NCBI GenBank assembly: GCA_963721005.1
Contig: CAVRHR010000003.1
Location: 682,001-746,000, forward strand
DNA length: 64,000 bases
Reading direction: 5' to 3'
Source of the DNA: VAZQ01 sp963721005
GTDB lineage: Bacteria > Pseudomonadota > Alphaproteobacteria > Rhizobiales > Xanthobacteraceae
Below are positions 51,724 through 60,699 of the stretch, one piece after another; positions within the stretch are counted from its first letter, which is position 1, and every line of letters starts with the position of its first letter. Below the pieces are notes generated by a model. It was not told the origin of the DNA. It worked only from the letters and a program-made list of their open reading frames with translations, and made no database searches. Made by a program: the position numbers and the translations under genes.

Positions 51724-52293
51724 ATGAAGCCACCGAAGGGGGGAAACGAGCCCCTGATCCTGGTCGACGAGAGCAACCGCGCGCTCGGCACCGCCCTCAA
51801 GGAGGCGGTCCATCGGCAGGGCCGCCTGCATCGCGCATTCTCGATCTTCATGCTCGACGCGCGCGGCCGCATCCTGTTGCAGCAACGCAATCCGCACAAA
51901 TACCATTCGGGCGGGCTGTGGGCGAACTCCTGCTGCGGGCATCCTCGCCCGGGCGAGCGCACCATCACGGCCGCCAGCCGCCGCCTCAACGAGGAGCTCG
52001 GCGTCACCGATCCGCTCCGGTTCGGGTTCTTCGCCCGCTACCAGACCGCGCTCGACCACGGCATGCAGGAGAACGAGCTCGTCTATGTGTATTTCGGGCG
52101 CTTGGCGGCGCCGGCCAAGCCCAATCCGGCCGAGGTCGCCGATCTGGAATTCCTGAGCCTCGCCGAGCTCAGCCGCCGTATCAAGCAGAAGCCGGGCGAC
52201 TTCACCTATTGGATGAAGCACTATGTCCGCCATCATGGCGGCGAGATCGCACGCCACATCGCGGCGGAGACCGGCGAGAGGAAGGGATCATGA
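51724..52293 (+). CDS. idi: isopentenyl-diphosphate delta-isomerase, type I (NUDIX)
   Basis: 189 residues from the ATG (MKPPKGGNE); a TTG 15 bases upstream is also in frame. LWANSCCGHPRPGE contains the catalytic cysteine, ASRRLNEELGV the NUDIX-like helix and DHGMQENELVYVYFG the catalytic glutamate. The enzyme interconverts isopentenyl and dimethylallyl diphosphate. The MEP pathway already makes both, so idi is dispensable in many alphaproteobacteria. Its location divergent from ubiD-ubiX is notable. Its stop overlaps the ATG of the following binding-protein gene (ATGA). Confidence 0.92.
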   Translation: MKPPKGGNEPLILVDESNRALGTALKEAVHRQGRLHRAFSIFMLDARGRILLQQRNPHKYHSGGLWANSCCGHPRPGERTITAASRRLNEELGVTDPLRFGFFARYQTALDHGMQENELVYVYFGRLAAPAKPNPAEVADLEFLSLAELSRRIKQKPGDFTYWMKHYVRHHGGEIARHIAAETGERKGS

Positions 52294-53291
52294 ACCATCG
52301 CATCCTGGGCGGCGCACTGTGCGCGGCGGTACTCCTGTGCGTGAGCCTGCCGGGCGCCGCCCGCAGCGAGGAGCCGATCACCTTGCGGTATGGGCAGAAC
52401 GCCGCCGGCGCCAATGGCCTGTCGTCGCTGCCGTTCACGCTTGCGCAGCGCAGGAACTTCTTCGTCCGCGAAGGCATCAATCTGGTGGTGGTGCCGATCC
52501 CGGGCGGCACCGACCGCATCGTGGCGGCGCTCGACAAGGGCGAGATCGATGCCGGCAAGAACGCCACCCCCTACCTGATCCAGGCGGTGCTCAACGGCTC
52601 GGACGCGGTCGCGATCATGAGCCAGACCAGCAATCCGGTCTACAGCCTGATCGCACGCCCCGAAATCAAGAGTTTCGCGGATCTCAAGGGCCGCACGCTC
52701 GGCCTCTCGACGCCTGGCGACACCATCACCTTGTCGAGCCTGCGGCTGCTCGCCCGCGGGCGTCTCAAGATGACGGACTTCACCACCAAGGTCTTGGTCG
52801 GCTCGACGGCGCGCTTCGACTGCCTGAAATCGGGCGAATGCGCCGCCGTGCCGATGGGCCAGCCCGAGGACCTCGACGCCATCAGCCGCGGCTTTCCGCG
52901 GCTCGCCTTCACCTACGAGGCGGGCGCCGATCTGTTGTTCAACGTCGACATGACGCGGCGCGCCTGGGGGACGCAGCACAAGGACACGCTGGTGCGCTTC
53001 GCGCGCGCCATGGGGTCCGCCTACGCCTTCATGAACGATCCCAAGAACCGCGACGAAGTCACTCACATGGTGATGGAAACCGGCGGGGTCTCGGCAGCGG
53101 TCGCGGCCGAGATCTTTGCGCCTTACCTCGAGCCCGACCGGAACGTGCTGCCGCGAAAGGGCGAGCTCGATCTGGCGGCGTTCAACCGGGTGCTCGCGCT
53201 CATGGCCGAGGTCGGCGCCATCCCGGCGCCGGCCCCGGACGCCGAGAAGTTCGTGGACCTGCAATATCTCAAGGCCGCGGGAATTCAGTGA
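52290..53291 (+). CDS. ABC transporter substrate-binding protein, NitT/TauT type, tandem copy 1
   Basis: 333 residues from MNHRILGGALCAA, with a signal peptide ending at AARS. Type II binding-protein fold: LRYGQNAAGANGLSSLPFTL, REGINLVVVPIPGGTDRIVA, LDKGEIDAGKNATPYLIQAV and FADLKGRTLGLSTPGDT. The C-terminus ends FVDLQYLKAAGIQ. Its ATG overlaps the idi stop by four bases, implying coupled translation. The next gene is a clear paralogue. No permease or ATPase is seen; the ligand is unknown. Confidence 0.85.
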   Translation: MNHRILGGALCAAVLLCVSLPGAARSEEPITLRYGQNAAGANGLSSLPFTLAQRRNFFVREGINLVVVPIPGGTDRIVAALDKGEIDAGKNATPYLIQAVLNGSDAVAIMSQTSNPVYSLIARPEIKSFADLKGRTLGLSTPGDTITLSSLRLLARGRLKMTDFTTKVLVGSTARFDCLKSGECAAVPMGQPEDLDAISRGFPRLAFTYEAGADLLFNVDMTRRAWGTQHKDTLVRFARAMGSAYAFMNDPKNRDEVTHMVMETGGVSAAVAAEIFAPYLEPDRNVLPRKGELDLAAFNRVLALMAEVGAIPAPAPDAEKFVDLQYLKAAGIQ

Positions 53292-53304
53292 ACGGGAGGC
53301 GCGG

Positions 53305-54283
53305 ATGCATCATCTGGCTCGACCAGCCGTTGGGGTGCTGCTCTCGATCATCTCCAGCCAGACGGCGCGCGCCGACGAGGCGTTGACGCTGCGCTACGGA
53401 CAAAATGCGGCCTCCGCGCGTGACATCTCGACTCTTCCGCAGGCCGTGGCCATCCGCAAGGGCTTCTACTTGCGCGAAGGCGTCAATCTCGAGGTGGTTC
53501 CGACCGGGGCGTTCGATCTGGTTGCCGCGCTCGACAAGGGCGACATCGATATTTCGCGGATCGCCACGCCCTATCTGGTCGAGGCGGCGCTCAAGGGCTC
53601 CGACTTGGTGGCGATCGCCGGCCAGACCGCCAATCCCCTCTACGGTCGCCCGGCCGGACATCACCGGCTTTGCGGACCTCAAGGGCAAGCTGATCGGCCT
53701 CTCGATTCCGGTCGACACCATAACGCTGGTCATGCGCAAGCTGCTCGCCCTCAATGGGCTTCACGCGCCCGATTATCGCGTCAAGGCGGTGGTCGGCACG
53801 CTGGCGCGCTTCGAATGTCTGAAGTCGGGAGAATGCGCGGCCGTTCCGATGCGGCCGCCCGATGATGCCGACGCCGTGAAGCACGGCTTCCGTCGGCTCG
53901 GCGTGTCGACCGAAGCCGGCGAGCTCGCCTTCAATATCGACATGGTGCGTCGCGCCTGGGGGGAAGCGCACAAGGACCTGCTGACGCGCTACGTCCGCGC
54001 CATGGCGGCATCCTTCAGGTTCATCAACGATCCGGCGAACCGGGACGCGACGGTGGGCATCATCGTCGGGCTCACAGGCGTATCCGCCGATGTCGCCCAG
54101 GAGGTGCTGGCGCCCTACCTCGATCCCGACAAGCACGTCCTGCCGCGGCAGGGCGAGATCAACCTCAAAGGCTTTGCCGAGGTGATCTCCCTGATGGGCG
54201 AAGGCGGCGTCATCCCGACCCCGATCCCGGCCGCGGAGCGGTTCGTGGACCTGCAATACCTCAACGCCGCGGGGATTCAATAA
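53305..54283 (+). pseudogene. ABC transporter substrate-binding protein, NitT/TauT type, tandem copy 2, frame broken
   Basis: A close paralogue of the preceding gene, starting MHHLARPAVGVLLSIISSQ after GGGAGGCGCGG. It matches until QTANPLYG near 53640, then the frame changes and continues as VARPDITGFADLKGKLIGLS to the end FVDLQYLNAAGIQ. Compared with copy 1, the triplets for Ser-Leu after NPLY are reduced to a single base, a deletion of five bases. Corrected, it would be about 327 residues. A real pseudogene, or an assembly error, is possible; the five-base size makes a simple homopolymer error less likely than for the other frame breaks. Confidence 0.8.
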
Positions 54284-54464
54284 CTCCGCCCTGTCGTCTT
54301 GTACCGGTATCCGTTCATTCCCGCGTAATCGATACACTCTCTCGCGAGCGGAAACTCAGTTCATTTTTGCGAGATGACTGGGTCCCCGCATGCGCGAGGA
54401 CGAGCGGGTGGGGCTGCGCTTTGATTTTTCCCTCACATTAAAAGGCCAGAGATTGCCGCCGGCC

Positions 54465-56378
54465 CTACGTCAGCGCTTCCTGGAACTTCAAGAGCCGCCC
54501 GGCGTTCGCCATCACCACCACGGTGCTGACATTGTGCAATAACGCCGCGATGATGGCGCCGCTGGCGCCGAGCCCACCGCTCGCCGCCATGGCGACGATC
54601 ACCACGGTCCAGCCGAGCCCGATGCTCACATTGGCGTAGATGGTGCGGCGGCAGCGGCGGCTCAGGCGAATGCAGGTGCCCAGCCGCCGCAGATCGTTGG
54701 TCATCAGCACCAGGTCGGCGGAGGCGAGCGCCACATCGGTGCCGCGCGCCCCCATGGCGATGCCGACGGCGCCGACCTTGAGCGCGAGCGAATCGTTGAT
54801 GCCGTCGCCCACCACCATGGGGCGGTAGCCGGAACGGATCTCGTCGAGCACATAGGTCATCTTCTGGGCCGGCAGCGCTTCCGAACGGATATTCGGCAGC
54901 CCCAGGAAATCGCCGATGCGGCGCGCCACGGTCGCCCGGTCGCCGGTCAGCAGCACCTGACGGCGCAGCCCGAGCGCGCGCAGATCGTCGATGGCCTCGC
55001 GCGCCTCGACGCGCGGCTCGTCGGCGAGCAGCATCCAGCCGAGGAACCTTCCGCCACGCGACACCCCGACCAGGGGTCCGTCGTGGTCGGGCGGCTCTGA
55101 GATCGCGACCCCGAGCTCCCGGAACAGCTCGGCGCGGCCGAGCGCCACGGTCGCCTCGCCCTGCAGACCGACCACGCCGAGGCCGCGTGACTCCTTGAGG
55201 TCGTGCAGCATCTGCCGGCCGGGCTCGGCCAGCGTGGCCAGCGCCCGGCTGACCGGATGATTGCTCGCGCTCCCGAGATTGCCGGCGAGCGCCTTGAGGT
55301 CGCGCGGATCGACGCCGGGCTCGGCGCGCGCCTCCACCAGCTGTAATTGGCCGACAGTGACGGTGCCGGTCTTGTCGAATACCACCGCATCGACAGTCGC
55401 GAGGTTCTCCAGGAAGGCCGCGCCTTTCACCAGAATGCCGTGGCGGCTCGCCACCGCGATGGCGGCGATCGAGGTGGCGGGCGCCGCCAGCACCAGGGCG
55501 CAGGGGCACGAGGCCACCAGCACCGCCAGCGCCGCCACCGTGTTGCTGGTCGCAAACCAGGTGCCGGCCGCGATCAGGAGCACCAGCACCATATAGCGTT
55601 CCGCATAGCGCTCCAGGAGCCGGGTGACGGGCGGCTTGGCGTTCTCGGCATCCTGCAGCAGCGCGATCACCCGGCCGAGCGTCGAATCCTCGCCCACCCG
55701 CGTGAGCCGCACCACCAGATGGCCGTCGCCGTTGATCGAGCCGCTGCACACCTCGTTGCCGACCTGCACCTCGACCGGAACCGATTCACCGGTGATGGAG
55801 GCGGTGTCGACGCTGGAGGCACCCGAATGCACCAGACCGTCGGCCGGAATGAGATCGCCGGCGCGCAGATCGATCAGGTCGCCGGCGCGCAATGACTGGG
55901 TGTTCACCTCCTCGACCTCGCCGTTCGGCAACAGGCGGCGGGTCTTGACCTGGGTGAGCTTGCTCAGCGCCCGGATGGCCTCCTGCGAGCCCAAGAGCGA
56001 GCGCTCCTCCAGGATATGTCCCAGCGTCATGACCAGCGGCAGCAGCGCCGCCGTCATCAGGTCGCCGGCCGCCCAGGCGGCGATCAAGGCGAGCGCGATC
56101 AGCTGATCGGTGATGCCGTGCAGATCCGGATAGCGCAGCGACTGCCAGGCCGCCGACAACGCCGGCACCGCCACCAGCAGCGCCGCGACGCCCGCCACCA
56201 GCTCGGCCACGTCGCGCTGGCTCGGCGCCAGGAATTGCAAAGCGGTCGACAGGATGAGACAGCCGGCGGCGATGAGCGAAAGGGTGAGACGCAGGCCGAG
56301 CGAGAGCTGCTCGGCACGGCTGAGCAAGCCGTCGCCGGCGGTCGGCGGCAGGGTGGCGGTCTCGGCGGTCACGCTCAT
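54465..56378 (-). CDS. heavy-metal-translocating P-type ATPase (P1B type, CPC motif)
   Basis: 637 residues, lacking any N-terminal HMA/CxxC metal-binding domain. The P1B features are SITGESVPVE in the actuator domain, the membrane metal site ASCPCALVLAAP, the phosphorylation motif DKTGTVT, NHPVSRALA with the P1B histidine, and VGDGINDSLAL. The final helix reads LLHNVSTVVVMANAGRLL, which fits neither the standard zinc (DxG) nor the cobalt (HEG) subclass exactly, so the metal is unclear. It is the last gene of the SPFH operon, overlapping the preceding one by four bases. A zinc-type transport locus follows on the other side. Confidence 0.9.
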   Translation of the reverse strand: MSVTAETATLPPTAGDGLLSRAEQLSLGLRLTLSLIAAGCLILSTALQFLAPSQRDVAELVAGVAALLVAVPALSAAWQSLRYPDLHGITDQLIALALIAAWAAGDLMTAALLPLVMTLGHILEERSLLGSQEAIRALSKLTQVKTRRLLPNGEVEEVNTQSLRAGDLIDLRAGDLIPADGLVHSGASSVDTASITGESVPVEVQVGNEVCSGSINGDGHLVVRLTRVGEDSTLGRVIALLQDAENAKPPVTRLLERYAERYMVLVLLIAAGTWFATSNTVAALAVLVASCPCALVLAAPATSIAAIAVASRHGILVKGAAFLENLATVDAVVFDKTGTVTVGQLQLVEARAEPGVDPRDLKALAGNLGSASNHPVSRALATLAEPGRQMLHDLKESRGLGVVGLQGEATVALGRAELFRELGVAISEPPDHDGPLVGVSRGGRFLGWMLLADEPRVEAREAIDDLRALGLRRQVLLTGDRATVARRIGDFLGLPNIRSEALPAQKMTYVLDEIRSGYRPMVVGDGINDSLALKVGAVGIAMGARGTDVALASADLVLMTNDLRRLGTCIRLSRRCRRTIYANVSIGLGWTVVIVAMAASGGLGASGAIIAALLHNVSTVVVMANAGRLLKFQEALT

Positions 56379-57424
56379 CGGGGCACCGGTCCCGGCAGCA
56401 TCAACTGGATGCCGCCATCATTGTCCACGGTATCGACCCGCGCCGCCTTGGCGAGCAGCGGGCCGATGCGGTCGTAGTAAATCCGGCTGGTCAGCATGTC
56501 GCCCGACAGCCCGGGCGAGCCGTTCGCCAGCGCCGCGATGGCGGCGGTGCGGGACTTGGCGTCGGTGACCTTCTCCTCGGCCTTGGCGTCGGCATCGGTC
56601 AAGGTGCGATCGCGGTCCTGGTTGGCCCGCAGACCCGTCATGGCGGCGCCGGTGCGGGCTTCGGCGATGTCGCGGTCGGCCTGTTGGGAGGCGATCAGCA
56701 CGTAGTCGAACGCGCTCTTGGCGCCGCTCGGGATCGCGGCAGCGAGATCGACCCGGCTCACCTTGATGCCGAGGCTCGCGCCCGCGGCGGTGAGGTCGTC
56801 CAGGCGGCGATTGATCGCGTTCATCAGGTCGGCGCGCAGCTGCTCGCGGCCGGCACGCGCGGCCGCGCTGGAGCCGCTGTCCAATTCGGGCCGCGCCACC
56901 AGGATGGTGTCGAGATCGCGCGCCGCGCAGACCAGCACGGCACTCGCCACGAACAGCCGCTGCAAAGCCGGCCCGACATGCTCCGCCGCCAGGATATAGG
57001 CGGCCGGATCGGTGATCTGGTAGAGCAGCGCCGCCTGCAGATGCACCACGCTGGCATCGCCGGTGAGCAGGAAGGCGGTGTTCTCGCGGGCAAAATCGCT
57101 GATCATGAAATCGCTGCTGACGGCGGAATCCGGCTCGAACTGGTCGATCCGGAACTCGATCTGGCGGTCTTCCGAGGGCAGGATGACGAGTTGCTCGATC
57201 GGCCGCGGCCAAGCCATCAGCAGGCCGGCGCCCTGCTGCCGCACGATGGTGCCGAAGCGGTAGACGATGGCGCGGCTCTCGGGCGGCACCTGGCGGAAGT
57301 TCGATACCGACCAGCCGATCGCCGCCAGACAGACGGCGAGAAACAGGAATCGGAACGCCAGCTTGGCGGACTGCGCCCAGGCCCCCGCGGGCTCGGCGCC
57401 GTCCTTGGGGTCCGGCATGGTCAT
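56375..57424 (-). CDS. SPFH/band-7 membrane protein, HflK/HflC-like
   Basis: 349 residues. One transmembrane segment (residues about 22-42, FRFLFLAVCLAAIGWSV) precedes a band-7 domain with VPPESRAIVYRFGTIVRQQG and GLLMAWPRPIEQL. A coiled-coil-like region follows with ADRDIAEARTGAAMTGLRANQD. The domain is presumably periplasmic. HflK/HflC-type proteins form large ring-shaped assemblies that control membrane proteases such as FtsH. Here the gene is coupled by ATGA overlaps to the P-type ATPase downstream and to another SPFH gene upstream, pointing to a role with the transporter. Confidence 0.82.
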   Translation of the reverse strand: MTMPDPKDGAEPAGAWAQSAKLAFRFLFLAVCLAAIGWSVSNFRQVPPESRAIVYRFGTIVRQQGAGLLMAWPRPIEQLVILPSEDRQIEFRIDQFEPDSAVSSDFMISDFARENTAFLLTGDASVVHLQAALLYQITDPAAYILAAEHVGPALQRLFVASAVLVCAARDLDTILVARPELDSGSSAAARAGREQLRADLMNAINRRLDDLTAAGASLGIKVSRVDLAAAIPSGAKSAFDYVLIASQQADRDIAEARTGAAMTGLRANQDRDRTLTDADAKAEEKVTDAKSRTAAIAALANGSPGLSGDMLTSRIYYDRIGPLLAKAARVDTVDNDGGIQLMLPGPVPR

Positions 57425-58497
57425 TGCGGCTCCCCCTCATGGGCGTGGGCGGGCGGCGGAGCAGACGCTGCCGCCGCAGCCGCCGTTGGGGCCACGGCCG
57501 CGGTCGGGCTCGCCGGTCCCTCGACCAGGACGCGGAACGGGGCCGCATCGGTGCGCAGGATCAGCCGCGTGTTGGCGCCCACCACGGTGTCGAGCGTGTC
57601 GAGCGAGCGCAGCAGCATGTAAAGGTCGGGGGCGCTGTTATAGGCCTTGCCGTAGATGTCGGCCGCCTCCAGCCGCGACTTGGCGTCGATGCCGGCCGCC
57701 TCGGCCTTGGCCTTGGCGCGCAGCACGCGCGCGTCGCGGTCGGCGTTGGACGCGATCTCGGCCGCGGCGCGCTGGCCTTCGGCCTGCCGCTCGGCCGCGA
57801 CGGTCTCGCGCTCGGCCCGCATCCGGGCGACCGTCGCGTTGAGGGTCTCGGTCGGCAGGGTCAACCGCTCGATGCCGACCTGGCGGATGGTCACGCCGTA
57901 GACCTTGAGGGCCTGCTCGTCGAGCCGCTCGCGCAACCGGCTCTCCAGCTCGCTCAGCTGCACCTTGGCGGGATCGGTATTCACCAGATTGGCGAGATCG
58001 AAGCTCGCCGCGGTGATCTCCAGCGAGGAGCCGACGAAGCTGCGCAGCTGCTGCGCCGCCACGTCGGGCTGGTTGCGCACCGCGCGCAGGAACTGCCGGA
58101 TGCGCTCGGGCTCGGCCGGCACCTGCCAGGCCACATAGGCCTGGATCAGGACCCGCAGGCCGTCGCGCGTGCCCACATCCTGCAGGCCGCTCGAGGTGGT
58201 GCGCAGCCGCAGATCGACGTCGATGGTGCTCTCGACCGGAGCCGGCATCTTCCAGGCCAGGCCCGGCACGGTGTGGACATTGACCGGGTCGCCGAAGCGG
58301 GTGACCACGATGGCCTGCCCGGGCGAGACCAGCACCAGGCAGGCGCTCAGGACGGCGGCGGCCACCACCAGGAAGGCAACCAGGAAACGGCCGTACCGCG
58401 CCAGCAGGCCCTTGCCCCCATCGTCATGGGCCGCATGGTCATGATCGCCGTGACCATGATGGTGATGACCGTGATGGTGATGGTGCCCGAGCGTCAT
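57421..58497 (-). CDS. SPFH/band-7 membrane protein, HflC-like, with histidine-rich N-terminus
   Basis: 358 residues. Residues 5-24 contain 13 histidines arranged in runs of five and four with Gly and Asp, a likely zinc/nickel/cobalt-binding tract. Then comes one membrane helix (about 35-58), followed by the band-7 domain VSPGQAIVVTRFGDPVNVHT. Positive residues before the helix (LLARYGR) place the tract in the cytoplasm, by the positive-inside rule. A coiled-coil-like region rich in Ala, Glu and Arg (about 200-280) and an Ala/Pro tail ending AHAHEGEPQ follow. Overlaps both neighbouring genes by four bases. Confidence 0.85.
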   Translation of the reverse strand: MTLGHHHHHGHHHHGHGDHDHAAHDDGGKGLLARYGRFLVAFLVVAAAVLSACLVLVSPGQAIVVTRFGDPVNVHTVPGLAWKMPAPVESTIDVDLRLRTTSSGLQDVGTRDGLRVLIQAYVAWQVPAEPERIRQFLRAVRNQPDVAAQQLRSFVGSSLEITAASFDLANLVNTDPAKVQLSELESRLRERLDEQALKVYGVTIRQVGIERLTLPTETLNATVARMRAERETVAAERQAEGQRAAAEIASNADRDARVLRAKAKAEAAGIDAKSRLEAADIYGKAYNSAPDLYMLLRSLDTLDTVVGANTRLILRTDAAPFRVLVEGPASPTAAVAPTAAAAAASAPPPAHAHEGEPQ

Positions 58498-60581
58498 CGG
58501 CGTGATCCTGGAATGGGGGGAAGGCTGGGTTCGTCGTCGTCCTCCTCGGAGCTGTAATTTCTCCCAGGCGGAAACACGACGTCGCGTCGGGCAGCCTGCG
58601 GGCTGCTGCCGCCGCCGAAGCTGCGCAGATCGATCACCGGCCCGTTCTGGCCCTTGAGACGGTGATCGACCACGATGGTCTCGGACTTGGCCAAGCCCGA
58701 GGCCAGACGCTCGGAGCGCCGCTCGAACAGGAACGCCTCGCCGTCGCGCTGTCGCGCCTGGCGGTCGGCGTCGAACAGGGTGCCTTCGCTGCGGGCCTGC
58801 GTAACCAGCTCGGCCGCCGCCGCGGTCGCCTTGTTGCGATCCTCCATGGCGCCCTGCTGGGCCGATTTGATCGAGTGGATAGCGCTGGCGCGCTGCACCG
58901 CGATCTGCGAATTGGCCAGGATCTCGGCAGCCTGCACGTTATGATAGGCGGAGGCCGCGCCCACCGGCGGATGGATCGCCTCGACCACCACCGAGATCGC
59001 CTCGATGCCGCTCGACAGCTGATCCAATTGCCCCTGCAGGGCGACGCGGAAATCCGTGGTGAAAGCGTCGCGGCTTTGGCCGAGCACTTGCGGCAGCGTG
59101 TAGCGGGCGAAATACCGCACCAGCAGCTGACCGGTCAAAGCCGTGATGAGGGTTTCCGGATCGGCCACCCGATAGGCGGCGAACGTGGCCGCGGGCCCGG
59201 TCAGCCCGACCCGGTAGACGACCCGCAAATCCGCATCCGCGATCTGGAAGGTCTGCTGGCCATTCGCTTCGCTGGCGATCAAATAGCTCTGCTCGGAGGG
59301 ATGCGAGAAGGTCCAAAGGCGGTCGGCTGCGGCCGGCGGCGCGGCTTCCGCGCCGACCAGCTGCTGTTGCTGATCGACGCCGGCGCTCTGCCGGGCGGCT
59401 TGTTGGGAATCTCCCGATGACGATATCGCGATCGGGATGTCGTGAATGACGCCGAGCTCGACATAGCGCATCACCCCCATGGGCCAGGGCAGATGGAAAT
59501 GCAGGCCGGGCCCGAACACCGCGACCGGCTCGCCGAAGCGCTCATAGACCGCACGCTCGTTGAGGCCGAGCGCCGTGATGCCGGTGACGCACCACGCCAA
59601 TATCCCCATCACCAAGGTGACCGGAAGCATCGCGCGCTGCACGAAGCCGAGCGCCCAGCTGCGCGAGAGATCGATCCCGAACTGCTGTTGTACCGCGGTG
59701 TTGAACGCCTGGAAGCTCGGCGCCGAGAAACGCAGGAAACCCGCGATGCTGCTGTCGGCGACGCTGCGTCGCTCGGCGAGCGGCGCGAACGGCACGAAGG
59801 CGACCGCGAGGCTGCGCACCATCATCTCGAGCGCGACCACGACCACCAGGATGGCGAGGCCCTGCTCGATGCGGATCGCCCAGGCAAAGCCGAGCGAGCG
59901 CAGCACTGCCGCAATGCCGAGCCCCAGGCACACGGTCAGCGGAATCCGCAGCAGCCGGTCGAGCTGCGGGGCGTCGGGGAGCATCTCGGCCGCAATGCCG
60001 GCGCAGTAACGCTCCAGCACCAGGAGCGGAAAGGCCGCCACGATGAGCGCCCCGCCCAGAATCTCCAGGATGGTCGGATCGGCGGCCGCGAGCGGCGTCA
60101 CCCGCCAGGTCACCACCACGCCAGCGATCGCCAGACCGGCGAACAGCAAGGCCACCAGGGCCTGCGGCCAGCCCGCCAGAATTTCGTCCCGCCACACCAG
60201 TTGCGACCGCGAGCTGGCCAGCAGCTGCCGCCAGCGGGCGAGTGCGTCGGCGCGCCTGGCCGCCACGAGCGGCTCCGGGCTCGGACGCGGTATCTGTTGC
60301 AACGGGTCTTGCCCGAGCAAACGAAGGCGCACGAAGGCCAGAAGGCCGGAGGAGAGAAAGCCCGCGGCCGCAACCAGGAATGCGGCGCCGAGAAATCCGA
60401 GCGACCGCGGGATCGGCAGATCGAGCCGCCAATAGGCATTGGCATGCGCCGATATGGCGCCCGTCAAGGCGAGCCCGAGCGCCGCGAGGATCGCCCCGAT
60501 GATCAGGAGCGGCGCCACATAGCGCCTGACATTGTTGAAATGCGGCAACTCGGCCAGCATCACATGCACCTCCAGTGACAA
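58494..60581 (-). CDS. large polytopic SPFH protein, HflK-like C-terminus
   Basis: 695 residues, much longer than HflK (about 400). The N-terminal 330 residues carry some six to eight hydrophobic helices (for example VAPLLIIGAILAALGLALTG and GLAILVVVVALEMMVRSLAV) of no recognised family. The C-terminal part begins with a further helix and a band-7 domain: LGLNERAVYERFGEPVAVFG, GLHFHLPWPMGVMRYVEL and VVEAIHPPVGAASAYHNVQA. The extreme C-terminus is acidic (SSEEDDDEPS). First gene of a four-gene overlapping operon with two smaller SPFH proteins and a metal ATPase. An alternative start 21 bases downstream (MLAELPH) is possible. Confidence 0.82.
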   Translation of the reverse strand: MSLEVHVMLAELPHFNNVRRYVAPLLIIGAILAALGLALTGAISAHANAYWRLDLPIPRSLGFLGAAFLVAAAGFLSSGLLAFVRLRLLGQDPLQQIPRPSPEPLVAARRADALARWRQLLASSRSQLVWRDEILAGWPQALVALLFAGLAIAGVVVTWRVTPLAAADPTILEILGGALIVAAFPLLVLERYCAGIAAEMLPDAPQLDRLLRIPLTVCLGLGIAAVLRSLGFAWAIRIEQGLAILVVVVALEMMVRSLAVAFVPFAPLAERRSVADSSIAGFLRFSAPSFQAFNTAVQQQFGIDLSRSWALGFVQRAMLPVTLVMGILAWCVTGITALGLNERAVYERFGEPVAVFGPGLHFHLPWPMGVMRYVELGVIHDIPIAISSSGDSQQAARQSAGVDQQQQLVGAEAAPPAAADRLWTFSHPSEQSYLIASEANGQQTFQIADADLRVVYRVGLTGPAATFAAYRVADPETLITALTGQLLVRYFARYTLPQVLGQSRDAFTTDFRVALQGQLDQLSSGIEAISVVVEAIHPPVGAASAYHNVQAAEILANSQIAVQRASAIHSIKSAQQGAMEDRNKATAAAAELVTQARSEGTLFDADRQARQRDGEAFLFERRSERLASGLAKSETIVVDHRLKGQNGPVIDLRSFGGGSSPQAARRDVVFPPGRNYSSEEDDDEPSLPPIPGSRR

Positions 60582-60699
60582 CGGCGATCGACAGCGGTCG
60601 TGGACCGTTGCGATAGCGGAATTTCGCCCCCAGGTCGAGCAAGTCGCGGGTTCGCCTGCCCGCCCGCGCGGGGCTGAACAGCGGCTCGCATCAAGACGT

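Noticed and set aside
51696..52289. N-terminal extension of the NitT-type copy 1 frame
   Set aside because: It runs out of frame through idi; the signal peptide at 52290 gives the real start.
60604..60625. CGTTGCGATAG sequence before the SPFH operon resembling the flank of the Zur-like site
   Set aside because: It shares 11 bases with the 61.38 kb flank but lacks the TTATA core, so it was not called an operator.
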